Shown piece by piece: positions 27,301 through 35,257 of a stretch of 64,000 bases of DNA. Under the pieces are notes generated by a model that was given only the letters and a program-made list of their open reading frames with translations, made no database searches and was not told the origin of the DNA. The stretch is from Dyella sp. 2HG41-7 (GTDB taxonomy: Bacteria; Pseudomonadota; Gammaproteobacteria; Xanthomonadales; Rhodanobacteraceae). The first letter of the stretch is position 1, and every line of letters begins with the position of its first letter. The DNA is taken from NCBI RefSeq assembly GCF_021390675.1, contig NZ_JAJEJV010000004.1:2480001-2544000 (forward strand), read 5' to 3'. The position numbers and the translations under genes are program-made.

Positions 27301-28667
27301 ACGGATTCCGTCCGCTGCTGAAAGAAATCATCTATCAAATCGTCGTCGAACGCTCCAAGGGCTCAAAGGTATGGGACCTGGACGGCAACGAATACGTCGA
27401 CGCGCTAAACGGCTTCGGCATGAATTTGTTCGGCTGGCAACCCGATTTCGTGCTCGACGCTGTACGCAAACAACTCGATACCGGTTACGAAATCGGACCA
27501 CAACATCCGCTGGCCGGCGTCGTCGCCAAACAAATCTGCGACATCACCGGATTCGATCGTGCCGCGCTATGCAACACCGGATCGGAAGCGGTGATGGGTA
27601 CAGTTCGCGTGGCGCGTACGGTTACCGGTCGCGACACGTTGGTGATTTTTACCGGCTCGTACCACGGCATTTTCGATGAAGTGATCGTGCGCGGCACGAA
27701 GAAATTGCGCTCGGTGCCGGCTGCGCCGGGAATTTTGCGCAACACGTCCGAGCATGTGCTTGTGCTCGACTACGGCACACCCGAATCGCTCGCCATCATC
27801 CGCGAGCGCGCCTCGTCGATTGCCGCCGTGCTGGTCGAACCCGTGCAAAGCCGTCGCCCCGATTTCCAGCCGCGCGAGTTCCTACAGGAACTGCGCGCGA
27901 TTACCGCCGATGCGGGCGCGTTATTGATCTTCGATGAAGTGGTCACCGGTTTCCGCTCGCATCCGCGTGGTGCGCAAGCGGTGCTCGGCATCGATGCCGA
28001 TCTGGCCTCGTACGGCAAGGTCGTCGGCGGCGGTTTCCCGATTGGTGTGATCGCGGGCAAACGCAAATTTATGGATGCGCTCGACGGCGGTGGCTGGCAA
28101 TTCGGCGACGCGTCGATTCCGACGGTCGGCGTTACGTATTTCGCCGGCACGTTTGTGCGCCATCCGCTTGCGCTCGCCGCCGCGCACGCGGTGCTCGATC
28201 ATCTCAAGACGTCGGGCGCCGCCCTGCAGGAGCGCCTCAATGCGCGCACGACCTCGCTAGCCAAAGAATTGAATACCTTCTGCGGCGATGTAGGCGCACC
28301 GATCAAGGTGACGCACTTTGCGTCCGTGTGGAAGACGAATTTCCTCGAAGATCATCCGCTGCAGGATTTGTTGTTCGCGATGATGCGCAGCCGTGGCATT
28401 CATATTCTCGACAACTTCCCGTGCTTCTTTACCACTGCGCATGGCGAAGAAGATTTTGTGGCGATCGCCAAGGCTTTCAAGGAATCCGTACTCGAATTGC
28501 AGGAAGCCGAGTTCTTGCCCCGTCGCGTCAAGACCGAAGCGCGTCCGCTCGATGCCGCCAACCCGCCTGTCGCCGGCGCACGCCTGGGCAAGGACGAGGA
28601 AGGCAAACCGACGTGGTTCGTGCCCAATCCCGATGTTCCGGGCAAGTACATGAAATTGAGCGCTTGA
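21339..28667 (+). CDS. Hybrid NRPS/PKS megasynthase (A-PCP-KS-AT-ACP-aminotransferase)
   Basis: A 2442-residue megasynthase. Residues 1-210 resemble the second half of a condensation domain, without HHxxxDG. The adenylation domain has TSGSTGTPKG (about 367), NGYGPTE and NGK with the catalytic Lys703. My reading of its pocket is D-A-L-W-I-G-G-T-F-K, one change from a known valine code. The first carrier has GGNS with Ser760. The ketosynthase (822-1240) keeps Cys991, His1127 and His1167. The acyltransferase has GHSVGE (Ser1432) and HAFH (1528), predicting malonyl-CoA. The ACP serine is Ser1772. An Ala/Pro linker with IQQQMLIMQQQLALL precedes a GSA-type PLP aminotransferase (Lys2227 in SYGKVVGGG). 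It should extend an aminoacyl starter once and aminate the beta carbon. Confidence 0.95.
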   Translation: MNASVAKPQDGMAEGSTLFDVLPSQTDISANGWTRREYALEGSMIAALRDTSQRCGSNESTLFCAALALTESRLTGAQNVVVSCVDANGSKQLSIDLSRDGSRDAWLQVFCISLDHAAPIACRTAWAIGNDIYSRDVEHEGDTSASSSWNIQATAARIEVTFRAPLNAAAIDLLHAGVMRALAWLCAPSDSDLSSFDVCDPDERHRMLVEWNATAVTRREADSVHDLFAAQALQHPHSLAIESPTLHLSYAELDARANRVAAGLIAAGVNVGAPVALLLERSPEALIAVLGILKAGAAYLPLDPSYPAERLAFVINDARAALIIAGAQSPAIPGVELPVVQLEQLQGDATTTGLPTVDGSALAYVMYTSGSTGTPKGVEITHRSIIRLVRDVTYVDLSGEPCVLHAAPLGFDASTLEIWGALLNGGACIVHDEKIPTGAGLKNTIESRGARIAWLTAALFNAIVDEDAQNLRGLKQLLIGGEALSVAHVHKAYAALPDITIINGYGPTECTTFAATYRIPRDLDAHDRSVPIGAPIADTTLYVLNGYREPVPVGVIGELFIGGGGLARGYLARVELTAERFVAHPFGAAGERLYRTGDLVRWLSTGVIEFVGRADGQIKIRGYRIEIGEIEAALQRLPGVRACAVLAREDRPGQKQLVAYYVAEDASINARALRDQLTHALPEFMVPAIFIAMESLPVTANGKLDRRALPAPDNDRPELAGVYVPAAGKTEQRLCEVFADLLGLDRVGRNDHFFELGGNSLLAVRTVTRIHTELATKIPTIAAFFGTPTPVALAAMIDQGDARAALASRLSHHRSPTDAEPVAIIAMAGRFPGANDVETFWDNLCAGRESITFFGADQLDPSIPTEQRKDPAYVAARGVIDGVENFDAAFFGISPREAELMDPQQRIFLELCWECLERGGYTPDEQKVPVGVFGGMHNATYFQRHISMRPDLVDKFGAFQVMLANEKDYLATRIAHKLNLTGPAISMNTACSTSLVAICQAFDALRAGHCDMALAGGSSISCPPRSGYLSQEGSMLSPDGHTRSFDADARGTVFSDGAAVVLLKRLSDALRDGDPIYAVIRGGAVNNDGGAKASFTAPSSAGQAAVITMALENAGVQANSISYVETHGTATPLGDPIEIEGLAQVFRQSTNERGVCAIGSVKSNVGHLVMAAGATGVIKTALSLAERRLPPSLHFRANNPKLDLANSPFFVNDSVRAWRFDGGPLRAGVSSFGVGGTNAHVVLEEPPQREPSDAAEGPQLLLLSARTDAALGHAVEQLGAHLSTQPDAQLADVAWTLCKGRKVFAHRVYVVAESTEDAAKRLQELAVSASGKTALNPAPGVVFMFPGQGSQYAGMGRALYESEPAFGEALDECTEILREELGFDLRERLFADDADALRATALTQPAIFAIEYSLARLWMSYGVKPVAMIGHSVGEFVAAVIAGVMDLADGARLIARRGRLMQALPAGSMLSVRMDATQLASRLPATLSLAAENAPNACVVSGETPLVQAFQTELEQAGVACRLLHTSHAFHSSMMDPALPSFRQEVEHIALSAPRIPIASTLTGNMLSNDEATSPAYWTRHLRGTVRFSMALQTLLAEPQHAFLEVGPRTTLSLLARQHTQSRGRVVLASLADSPSNERATWLDAVGQSWSQGVDVAVDRLDRRQRKFRVRLPTYPFERKRHWIDAPPASDALPTATVSNVVTLPVRTEPAVAAATPINLIPEATMAPAPTSTSSRATRLIAQLSALFEDVAGTEFEGVDPATHFVELGLDSLSLTQVALQLQKTFALKITFRELMESHSSFGSLAQHIDRLLPPETEAVVAAAESTVVAAPAAPVVTTNQVSAMSIPANGGLIQDVIQQQMLIMQQQLALLASAGNAAPAAAPAVVAPAVAAPPAPTPVATAPMPPLAAQPATDTPPDEEAALAHTTYDVKKAFGAIARIHSGSTELTGRQRVRLDAFMRRYIERTRKSKAYTEENRAHLADPRVVNGFRPLLKEIIYQIVVERSKGSKVWDLDGNEYVDALNGFGMNLFGWQPDFVLDAVRKQLDTGYEIGPQHPLAGVVAKQICDITGFDRAALCNTGSEAVMGTVRVARTVTGRDTLVIFTGSYHGIFDEVIVRGTKKLRSVPAAPGILRNTSEHVLVLDYGTPESLAIIRERASSIAAVLVEPVQSRRPDFQPREFLQELRAITADAGALLIFDEVVTGFRSHPRGAQAVLGIDADLASYGKVVGGGFPIGVIAGKRKFMDALDGGGWQFGDASIPTVGVTYFAGTFVRHPLALAAAHAVLDHLKTSGAALQERLNARTTSLAKELNTFCGDVGAPIKVTHFASVWKTNFLEDHPLQDLLFAMMRSRGIHILDNFPCFFTTAHGEEDFVAIAKAFKESVLELQEAEFLPRRVKTEARPLDAANPPVAGARLGKDEEGKPTWFVPNPDVPGKYMKLSA

Positions 28668-28677
28668 GGATCAAGCC

Positions 28678-31600
28678 ATGAATGCCAATGACGTCAACGT
28701 GGTCACTACGGCCGTCGACTACGATCCGTTCGCCGACGCCGCACTCGCGCGCGTCGTGCCCGCAACGGCATCACAACGCGAGATTTGGCTGGCCGCGAAA
28801 CTGGAGCAGGAAGCTTCGCTCGCCTATAACGAATCGGTGTCGATACGCTTCACCGGCGAGCTCGATGTCGCCGCGTTGCAAGCGGCATTGCAAAGCGTCG
28901 TCGATCGGCATGAAGCGCTGCGCGCCACGCTCAGCGCGGACGGCAACGAGCTTTGCATCGCCACCCATGTGGAGTTGGACTACGTCGTACACGATTTGTC
29001 CAGTCTGGATGAAACCGATCGTAGCGAGAAAATTTCCGCAGCGCTGGCGTCGGCCGTCGGCACGCCGTTCGATCTGGAACACGGCCCGTTGGTGCGCGCC
29101 CATTTGCTAAGGTTATCGGCGCAAGATCATTTGTTGATTTTTACCGCGCACCACATCGTTTGCGATGGCTGGTCCTTCGGCGTGATCGTGAACGATCTTG
29201 CCGCGCTGTACGCGCAGAGCCTGGGTCAAGGCGACGGCCCTGCGCCGGCGAATGCGTTTACGGACTACGCCATCGCCGAAACGACACGCGCACAAACCGA
29301 TAGCGGTCACGACGACGAACAATACTGGTTGAACCGATTCTGCGGCGCATTGCCGTCGCTGGATCTTCCCACCGACAACCCACGCCGTCGTCATCGCACA
29401 TTCGCCTCGCAACGCGAAGATCGCACGCTGGACGCGACCCTCGTCGCAGATATCAAGCGCCTTGGCGCACAACGCGGCGCGAGCTTCTATGCAACGCTCT
29501 TGACCGCCTTCAGCACGCTGCTGCATCGATTGACTGGCCAGGACGACGTCGTAGTCGGCATTCCAAGCGCTGGACAAGCGGTCGATGGACAAACCAATCT
29601 TGTCGGTCACTGTGTAAATGTGTTGCCATTGCGCACGGAAATAGATGCGCAAGCATCGTTTGCCAAGTTGCTTGGCCATGTGCGCAGCGACTTGCTGGAT
29701 GCATTCGAGCATCGGCAATACACGCTCGGCAGCCTGCTTGCGCGCTTGGCGATGCCGCGCGATCCAAGCCGGCTTCCGCTGGTCAGCGTACTCTTCAACC
29801 TCGATCAGGCGCTGGACGAGCGTACGGTCGCCTTTCCCGGCCTACGCTTCGAATTCTCCGGCAATGCACGCGTCTTCGAGAATTTCGAGCTGTTCGTCAA
29901 TGCCGTGCAAGTCGACGGCGGCCTGCGCTTGGAGTGTCAATACAACAGCGATTTGTTCCATGGTGAAACGGTACGCTGCTGGCTCGACGCATACGAAACC
30001 TTGTTACGAAGCGCCGTCGCGACACCCGACATGGCGGTACAGGAACTGGGACTTCTTTCGAACGCCGCACAGCGCGAAATCGCATCGCTGCAACCCGAAA
30101 GTACGCCGTATCCGGAGCAAAAGCTCGCACACGAATATTTCGAAAAACAAGTCGACCGCGTTCCGAACAACGCCTCAGTACGAAGCGGCGCGACGCGACT
30201 GAGCTACGCCGAACTGGAGGCGCGCGCCAATCGGCTCGCTCACGTGCTGCGCGAACGCGGCGTCGGCCGCGGCAACTTGGTGGGCATCGCGCTGTCGCGC
30301 AGCGCGGATATGGTGGCTGCGGTACTAGCCGTACACAAATCGGGCGCTGGCTACGTACCGCTCGATCCGCAATTTCCAGCCGACCGATTGGCCTTTATGG
30401 CCGATGATGCCGCCTTGGCCGCGTTGATCGTCGATGACGCCGTACCGGCCGCTTTCGATTTTCCCGCATCGCGCGTTCTGTCGTTGAAAGGCGATGCCGC
30501 CGCCATCGACTCAGCGTCACCCGCGCGTTTTGCGCGCGACGATGCAGCGGCAACGCCCGAATCCGTGGCCTACGTGATATTCACATCCGGCTCGACGGGC
30601 CGCCCCAAGGGGGTGCGTGTTCCTCATCGCACTACATCGAATTTTCTGACCAGCATGCGACGCGTTCCAGGCATCGCCGAAGACGACCGGCTGGTCGCCG
30701 TGACGACGCTTTCGTTCGATATCGCGTTTATGGAAGTGATGTTGCCGCTAAGCGCCGGCGCCGAAATCGTCATCGCCGATCGCGACGATGTTCGCGACGG
30801 CGCCGCCTTGCGCAAGCTGGTGGAGCAAAGCGACGCCACCATGATGCAGGCCACGCCTTCGGGCTGGCGCATTCTGATCGAGGCGGGCTGGAATGGTCGC
30901 GAACGCTTTCGCGCGGTATCCGGCGGCGAACCGTTGGCGGTCGATCTCGCCGAAGCGCTTATGCAGCGCTGCTCCGAAGTGTGGAACGGATACGGCCCCA
31001 CCGAAACCACCGTTTATTCGACCTATTGGCGCGTTGCGAATCCGCGCTCCGGTATTTTTATCGGTCGGCCGATCGCCAATACGCAGATTCATATATTGGA
31101 CGAGCAGCGTGCGCCCTGCCCGCTCGGCGTGCCTGGCGAAATCTATATTGGCGGCGCAGGCGTCACGCTGGGCTATTTGAATCGGCCGGAGCTCGATACC
31201 GAACGCTTCCTGCCCGATCCTTTCTCGGCGCGTAGCGATGCACGCATGTATCGCACCGGCGATCGCGGCCGTTGGCTGGCCAACGGCATGATCGAGCATC
31301 TGGGGCGGCTGGATTTCCAGGTGAAAGTGCGCGGCTATCGCATCGAATTGGGCGAAATCGAATGCGTGCTTGTCGACGTGCCCGACGTCGACCGCGCCGT
31401 TGTGATGGCGCGTGAAGATCGCCCGGGCGATGTCCGACTCGTTGCCTATGTGGTGATGCACGAAGGCGCCGGTTTCGACGAAACGAAACTACGCGATCAG
31501 CTCAAGCAGCGACTACCAGACTACATGGTGCCGCAGCACATTATTCAGCTCAGTGCGATCCCTTTGCTGCCAAATGGCAAGACCGATCGCAAGGAACTGC

Positions 31601-34600
31601 CGGCCCCGCAAATCCATTCGGTTGCGGCGGACACCGCACGCATCGCGCCACGCAACGACGACGAGCGTCGCGTGGCGGCGGCCATGGAAGGCATATTATC
31701 GTTGCCGGACCTCGACGTACGCGACGACTTCTTCGCACTCGGCGGCCACTCGTTGTTAGCCGCGCAACTCACCGCGCGCCTGAATCGCGAATTCGGCATC
31801 ACGTTGTCGTTCCGCACCTTGTTCGATGCGCCCACGATCGCAGCGCTTGCCGCCGCGATCCAGACACAGAAAGCCAGCGGCGCAGCGCCCGCAGCGCAAC
31901 CCATAGCGCAGCGGGCTGATCAAAGTCGCGCACCGCTGTCCTTGATGCAGAGCCGCTTGTGGTCGCTGGAAGAACTGCAACCGGGCCGCGTCACGTACAA
32001 CGCACCTTCCGCGCATCGGTTGCGCGGGCCGCTCGACGCGGCGGCGTTCCATCTGGCGTTGCAGGCGTTGATCCAGCGTCAACCGATCTTGCGCACGGCG
32101 TTCCGCCGCGAAGGCAATACGGTCGAACAGATCGTCACCCCGTATATCGAGGTGCCGCTGTTCCCCGCCGAAGATCTTTCTGGCTTACCGGAAAACGAAC
32201 GCGAATCCGCGCTGATGCAGCGCCTTCAAACACTCACCGATACGCCGTTCGATCTCACCCAGGCGCCGCTTTTCAGCGCACGCATGTTCCGCATGGGCGA
32301 GGACGACCACGTCTTTTTCTTTATGCCCCATCACATCATCTGGGATGGGTGGTCGTTCGATATTCTTTACGCCGAACTGTCGTCGCTCTATCGCGCCTTC
32401 GTCGATGGCGCGCCATCGCCCTTGGCGCCGCTGCCTGTCACGTACGGCGATTTCGCGGCGTGGCATACGCAATGGCTGGAAGGCCCGCAGTTTCAGACGC
32501 AGCTCGCGTTTTGGCGCGAGCGCCTCGCGACGATGGCGAACATTCGCGCGTTGCCCACCGATCAGCCCAGGCGTCCGGGCATGTCCGGCATCGGTCGCAC
32601 CGAGTGGATCCGCGTGACCAAGGAAGCGACCGACGCGATGCACGACGTCGCACGCGCCGCCGACGCCACGCTCAATATGACGCTGCTGGCGCTGTATTAC
32701 GTGTTGCTCAGCGGCATGGCGAGTGAAAGCGATCTGGTGGTCGGCACGCCGGTGCGTGCGCGCAATCAGACCGAAGTCGAATCGGTGATGGGTTATTTCA
32801 ATAATCTTCTGCCATTGCATATCACCGTCGACACTACGCTTTCGTTTGTCGAATTCGTTCGTTACGTCAAACGTGCAGCTATCGAAAGCTTCGGCCATCC
32901 CGACGTGCCGCTCGAATATTTGCAACGCGAGTTGCGTGTGGGTGCGGGCAGCGGCGCGGTGCTTTATCAGGCGCTCTTTTCATTCCAGGATGCGCGTCAA
33001 CGCATCGTGGATTGGGGTGGCCTGGCGCACGAACAGATTTTGTTGTTCCAGAGCGGCGCCACGGAAGACCTGGGACTTTGGTTCCTGGAGAGCAACAAAG
33101 GCATGGTTGGCGGCGTCACGTATAACGCCGACATCTTGCAAGCCGAAACAGCGCGCCTGCTGCGCGACCGCTACCTCGCCATGATGGTGCGCGTCAGCGA
33201 AGATCCGCACCAACGCGTCGGTACGCTCACCGCGATCAGCCAGGCCGAATTGACGCAAGAGCAAACCTGGAACGCGACCTCGACGGCTATAACGTTGCCG
33301 AGCAACGTCACCGCCATGTTCGAGCAGCAAGCCGACCGCGCGCCCGAAAAGACCGCACTGACATTCGGCAGCTGGAGCACGCGTTACAACGAGATCGAGC
33401 AACAGGCCAATCGAATCGCGCATTGTTTGCGTGCGCGCGGCGCAAGCATAGGCACACCCATCGGCCTCGCTGCGGCACCGGGCGCCAATCGTTTGGCCGG
33501 CATGCTGGGAATACTCAAGACGGGCAGCGTATGCGTGTTGCTCGACCCCACCGATCCGGCGCCGCGCTTGAAGGAGATCATCGCCGACGCGCGAATCACC
33601 CTGCTGGTAGGCGACAGCGCACTGGAAAATCCGCTTCAATGGCCGCGTACGCAAGCATTGTGGTTCGATGCGGACACGGTCGAAATCATCGACGTCGGGA
33701 ACGACCGCCACACGGTGGAGATAAACGGCGACGACATCGCAATGGTCGTCTACGTACCCGACCACGAAGGTCGCCCCAGTGGTGCAGGGTTTACGCATCA
33801 CGCGATCGCCAATGCGCTACAGGGACTCCAGGACTCCATCGGCTTGTCAGCCGACGATCGCATCCTTGCGACAGCCTCGCCGGCCACGAGCGACGCGATC
33901 ATCGAAACGCTGCTACCGATAGCGCTGGGCGCCGAATTGATTCTCGCCAATCAACGCGAGTCGCGCGAAGGCGAAGCGCTGATCAAATTGACGCAAAACC
34001 ATCATGCGAGCGCGATGTTTGCGGCTCCCGATGCATGGCAATCCATGTTCTCCGCGTCATGGACAGGGCGCGAGGAAATGAAAGCCGTTTGTGTCGGCGG
34101 GCTGCCGACGCCCGAGCTGGCGCAAAAATTGGCCGAATGCAGCGCCGGCGTCTGGAGCGTATCGGGCGCTGCCGACAACTCGCTCGCCGCGTCTTGCGGT
34201 CGCATCGAACGGCCGGTGGAAAGCCTTCACAGCGGCCGTCCGCTCGGCAATACCGCCGTCTGGATTCTCGATAGTCAACAGCATCCCTGCCCCATCGGCG
34301 CCATCGGTGAAATTCATGTCGGCGGTGCATCGCTAAGCCAACCGTTCGGCGTGCGCGCCACGGCGCAAGACCATAGCGTCGCGACGGCATCGGGCGTTTC
34401 GACCGATAACCGTCTGCAACGCACGCATCGTCGCGGACGGTGGCTGGTGAGCGGCCATATCCAGGAAATGGGTCGCACCGATCGTCGCGAGCGTATTCAC
34501 GGTCGCGAGATCGACCTGGCGACCGTCGAAGCCGAACTGCTCAGTCAATTGGGCGTGATGCGCGCCGTCGCGGTAGCGCGGATGAACCAAGCTGGCAGCG

Positions 34601-35103
34601 CATACATCGACGCCTATGCCGTCGCCGCATCCGGACATGCGCTCGACGCCAATCACCTGATCGCCGCATTGGCTGCCGCATTGCCTGCTCACGAGGTGCC
34701 GCAGCGCCTGATGTTTCTCGATACCTTGCCGTTGTCGGCCAACGGTGACGTGGATATCGCTGCGTTGCCGCTGCCTGGCGAGTCATTGGACGATGGCGTC
34801 GAAGACATTGCGACGCAGCCGAAAACCGCCAACGAACAAATGCTGGCCGCCTTGTGGAAGGAATTGCTTGGCGTCGCGCGTGTTCGCACCAGCGACAATT
34901 TCTTCGACATCGGCGGTCATTCGTTGATGGCGGTGGATATGGCTGCACGCGTGCAACGCCAGACCGGCATGTCGCTGAACTTGCTGGATATCGCCAACGG
35001 CACCTTGGGCACGTTGGCGGCAGGATTGTCCGAGAGCGTGGTCGCGGAGACACCGCGCGCGAATATCGGCTCGCGTCTACGCAATTTGTTCGGGCGGCGC
35101 TGA
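28678..35103 (+). CDS. NRPS (C-A-PCP-C-A*-PCP), last A domain degenerate
   Basis: A 2141-residue two-module NRPS starting 10 bases after the first megasynthase. The first condensation domain has HHIVCDG (158-164); its adenylation domain has FTSGSTGRPKG (about 635), NGYGPTETT, YRTGD and Lys968 in NGKTDR; the carrier serine is Ser1025. The pocket residues read about D-I-M-Q-V-G-G-V-Y-K, which I cannot assign (faintly glycine-like). The second condensation domain is intact (HHIIWDG, 1218-1224). The following adenylation domain (about 1540-2040) has lost its motifs: the P-loop reads VYVPDHEGRPSG, the GYGPTE motif is gone and the catalytic lysine position is Asp2024. The final carrier keeps GGHS (Ser2082). 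No epimerase, reductase or thioesterase domain follows. Confidence 0.95.
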   Translation: MNANDVNVVTTAVDYDPFADAALARVVPATASQREIWLAAKLEQEASLAYNESVSIRFTGELDVAALQAALQSVVDRHEALRATLSADGNELCIATHVELDYVVHDLSSLDETDRSEKISAALASAVGTPFDLEHGPLVRAHLLRLSAQDHLLIFTAHHIVCDGWSFGVIVNDLAALYAQSLGQGDGPAPANAFTDYAIAETTRAQTDSGHDDEQYWLNRFCGALPSLDLPTDNPRRRHRTFASQREDRTLDATLVADIKRLGAQRGASFYATLLTAFSTLLHRLTGQDDVVVGIPSAGQAVDGQTNLVGHCVNVLPLRTEIDAQASFAKLLGHVRSDLLDAFEHRQYTLGSLLARLAMPRDPSRLPLVSVLFNLDQALDERTVAFPGLRFEFSGNARVFENFELFVNAVQVDGGLRLECQYNSDLFHGETVRCWLDAYETLLRSAVATPDMAVQELGLLSNAAQREIASLQPESTPYPEQKLAHEYFEKQVDRVPNNASVRSGATRLSYAELEARANRLAHVLRERGVGRGNLVGIALSRSADMVAAVLAVHKSGAGYVPLDPQFPADRLAFMADDAALAALIVDDAVPAAFDFPASRVLSLKGDAAAIDSASPARFARDDAAATPESVAYVIFTSGSTGRPKGVRVPHRTTSNFLTSMRRVPGIAEDDRLVAVTTLSFDIAFMEVMLPLSAGAEIVIADRDDVRDGAALRKLVEQSDATMMQATPSGWRILIEAGWNGRERFRAVSGGEPLAVDLAEALMQRCSEVWNGYGPTETTVYSTYWRVANPRSGIFIGRPIANTQIHILDEQRAPCPLGVPGEIYIGGAGVTLGYLNRPELDTERFLPDPFSARSDARMYRTGDRGRWLANGMIEHLGRLDFQVKVRGYRIELGEIECVLVDVPDVDRAVVMAREDRPGDVRLVAYVVMHEGAGFDETKLRDQLKQRLPDYMVPQHIIQLSAIPLLPNGKTDRKELPAPQIHSVAADTARIAPRNDDERRVAAAMEGILSLPDLDVRDDFFALGGHSLLAAQLTARLNREFGITLSFRTLFDAPTIAALAAAIQTQKASGAAPAAQPIAQRADQSRAPLSLMQSRLWSLEELQPGRVTYNAPSAHRLRGPLDAAAFHLALQALIQRQPILRTAFRREGNTVEQIVTPYIEVPLFPAEDLSGLPENERESALMQRLQTLTDTPFDLTQAPLFSARMFRMGEDDHVFFFMPHHIIWDGWSFDILYAELSSLYRAFVDGAPSPLAPLPVTYGDFAAWHTQWLEGPQFQTQLAFWRERLATMANIRALPTDQPRRPGMSGIGRTEWIRVTKEATDAMHDVARAADATLNMTLLALYYVLLSGMASESDLVVGTPVRARNQTEVESVMGYFNNLLPLHITVDTTLSFVEFVRYVKRAAIESFGHPDVPLEYLQRELRVGAGSGAVLYQALFSFQDARQRIVDWGGLAHEQILLFQSGATEDLGLWFLESNKGMVGGVTYNADILQAETARLLRDRYLAMMVRVSEDPHQRVGTLTAISQAELTQEQTWNATSTAITLPSNVTAMFEQQADRAPEKTALTFGSWSTRYNEIEQQANRIAHCLRARGASIGTPIGLAAAPGANRLAGMLGILKTGSVCVLLDPTDPAPRLKEIIADARITLLVGDSALENPLQWPRTQALWFDADTVEIIDVGNDRHTVEINGDDIAMVVYVPDHEGRPSGAGFTHHAIANALQGLQDSIGLSADDRILATASPATSDAIIETLLPIALGAELILANQRESREGEALIKLTQNHHASAMFAAPDAWQSMFSASWTGREEMKAVCVGGLPTPELAQKLAECSAGVWSVSGAADNSLAASCGRIERPVESLHSGRPLGNTAVWILDSQQHPCPIGAIGEIHVGGASLSQPFGVRATAQDHSVATASGVSTDNRLQRTHRRGRWLVSGHIQEMGRTDRRERIHGREIDLATVEAELLSQLGVMRAVAVARMNQAGSAYIDAYAVAASGHALDANHLIAALAAALPAHEVPQRLMFLDTLPLSANGDVDIAALPLPGESLDDGVEDIATQPKTANEQMLAALWKELLGVARVRTSDNFFDIGGHSLMAVDMAARVQRQTGMSLNLLDIANGTLGTLAAGLSESVVAETPRANIGSRLRNLFGRR

Positions 35104-35133
35104 CATGAACGCGTCGGTCCGGGGGGAACCGAT

Positions 35134-35247
35134 ATGAAAAACCTGGCCATTGCCGGTAAGTCGTCGAGCGTGCCGTCGAACGGCTGCGCTCGGCACGTCT
35201 TTCTCATCGTCGTCGCGCGCGGAACGGTCCGCCGCGCGGATCACTGA
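35134..35247 (+). CDS. Possible 37-residue small ORF after the NRPS
   Basis: GGGGGAA followed by ATG 35134 gives a 37-codon frame ending at TGA 35245-35247: a short peptide with MKNLAIAGKSSS at its start and a hydrophobic HVFLIVVA in the middle. A ten-codon frame (35105-35137, beginning MNASV like the first megasynthase) overlaps its start as ATGA. The strong ribosome binding site is the only support; there is no recognisable family. It could be a leader that couples translation to the deacetylase gene at 35258, or chance. Confidence 0.3.
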   Translation: MKNLAIAGKSSSVPSNGCARHVFLIVVARGTVRRADH

Positions 35248-35257
35248 GGATCTTTCC

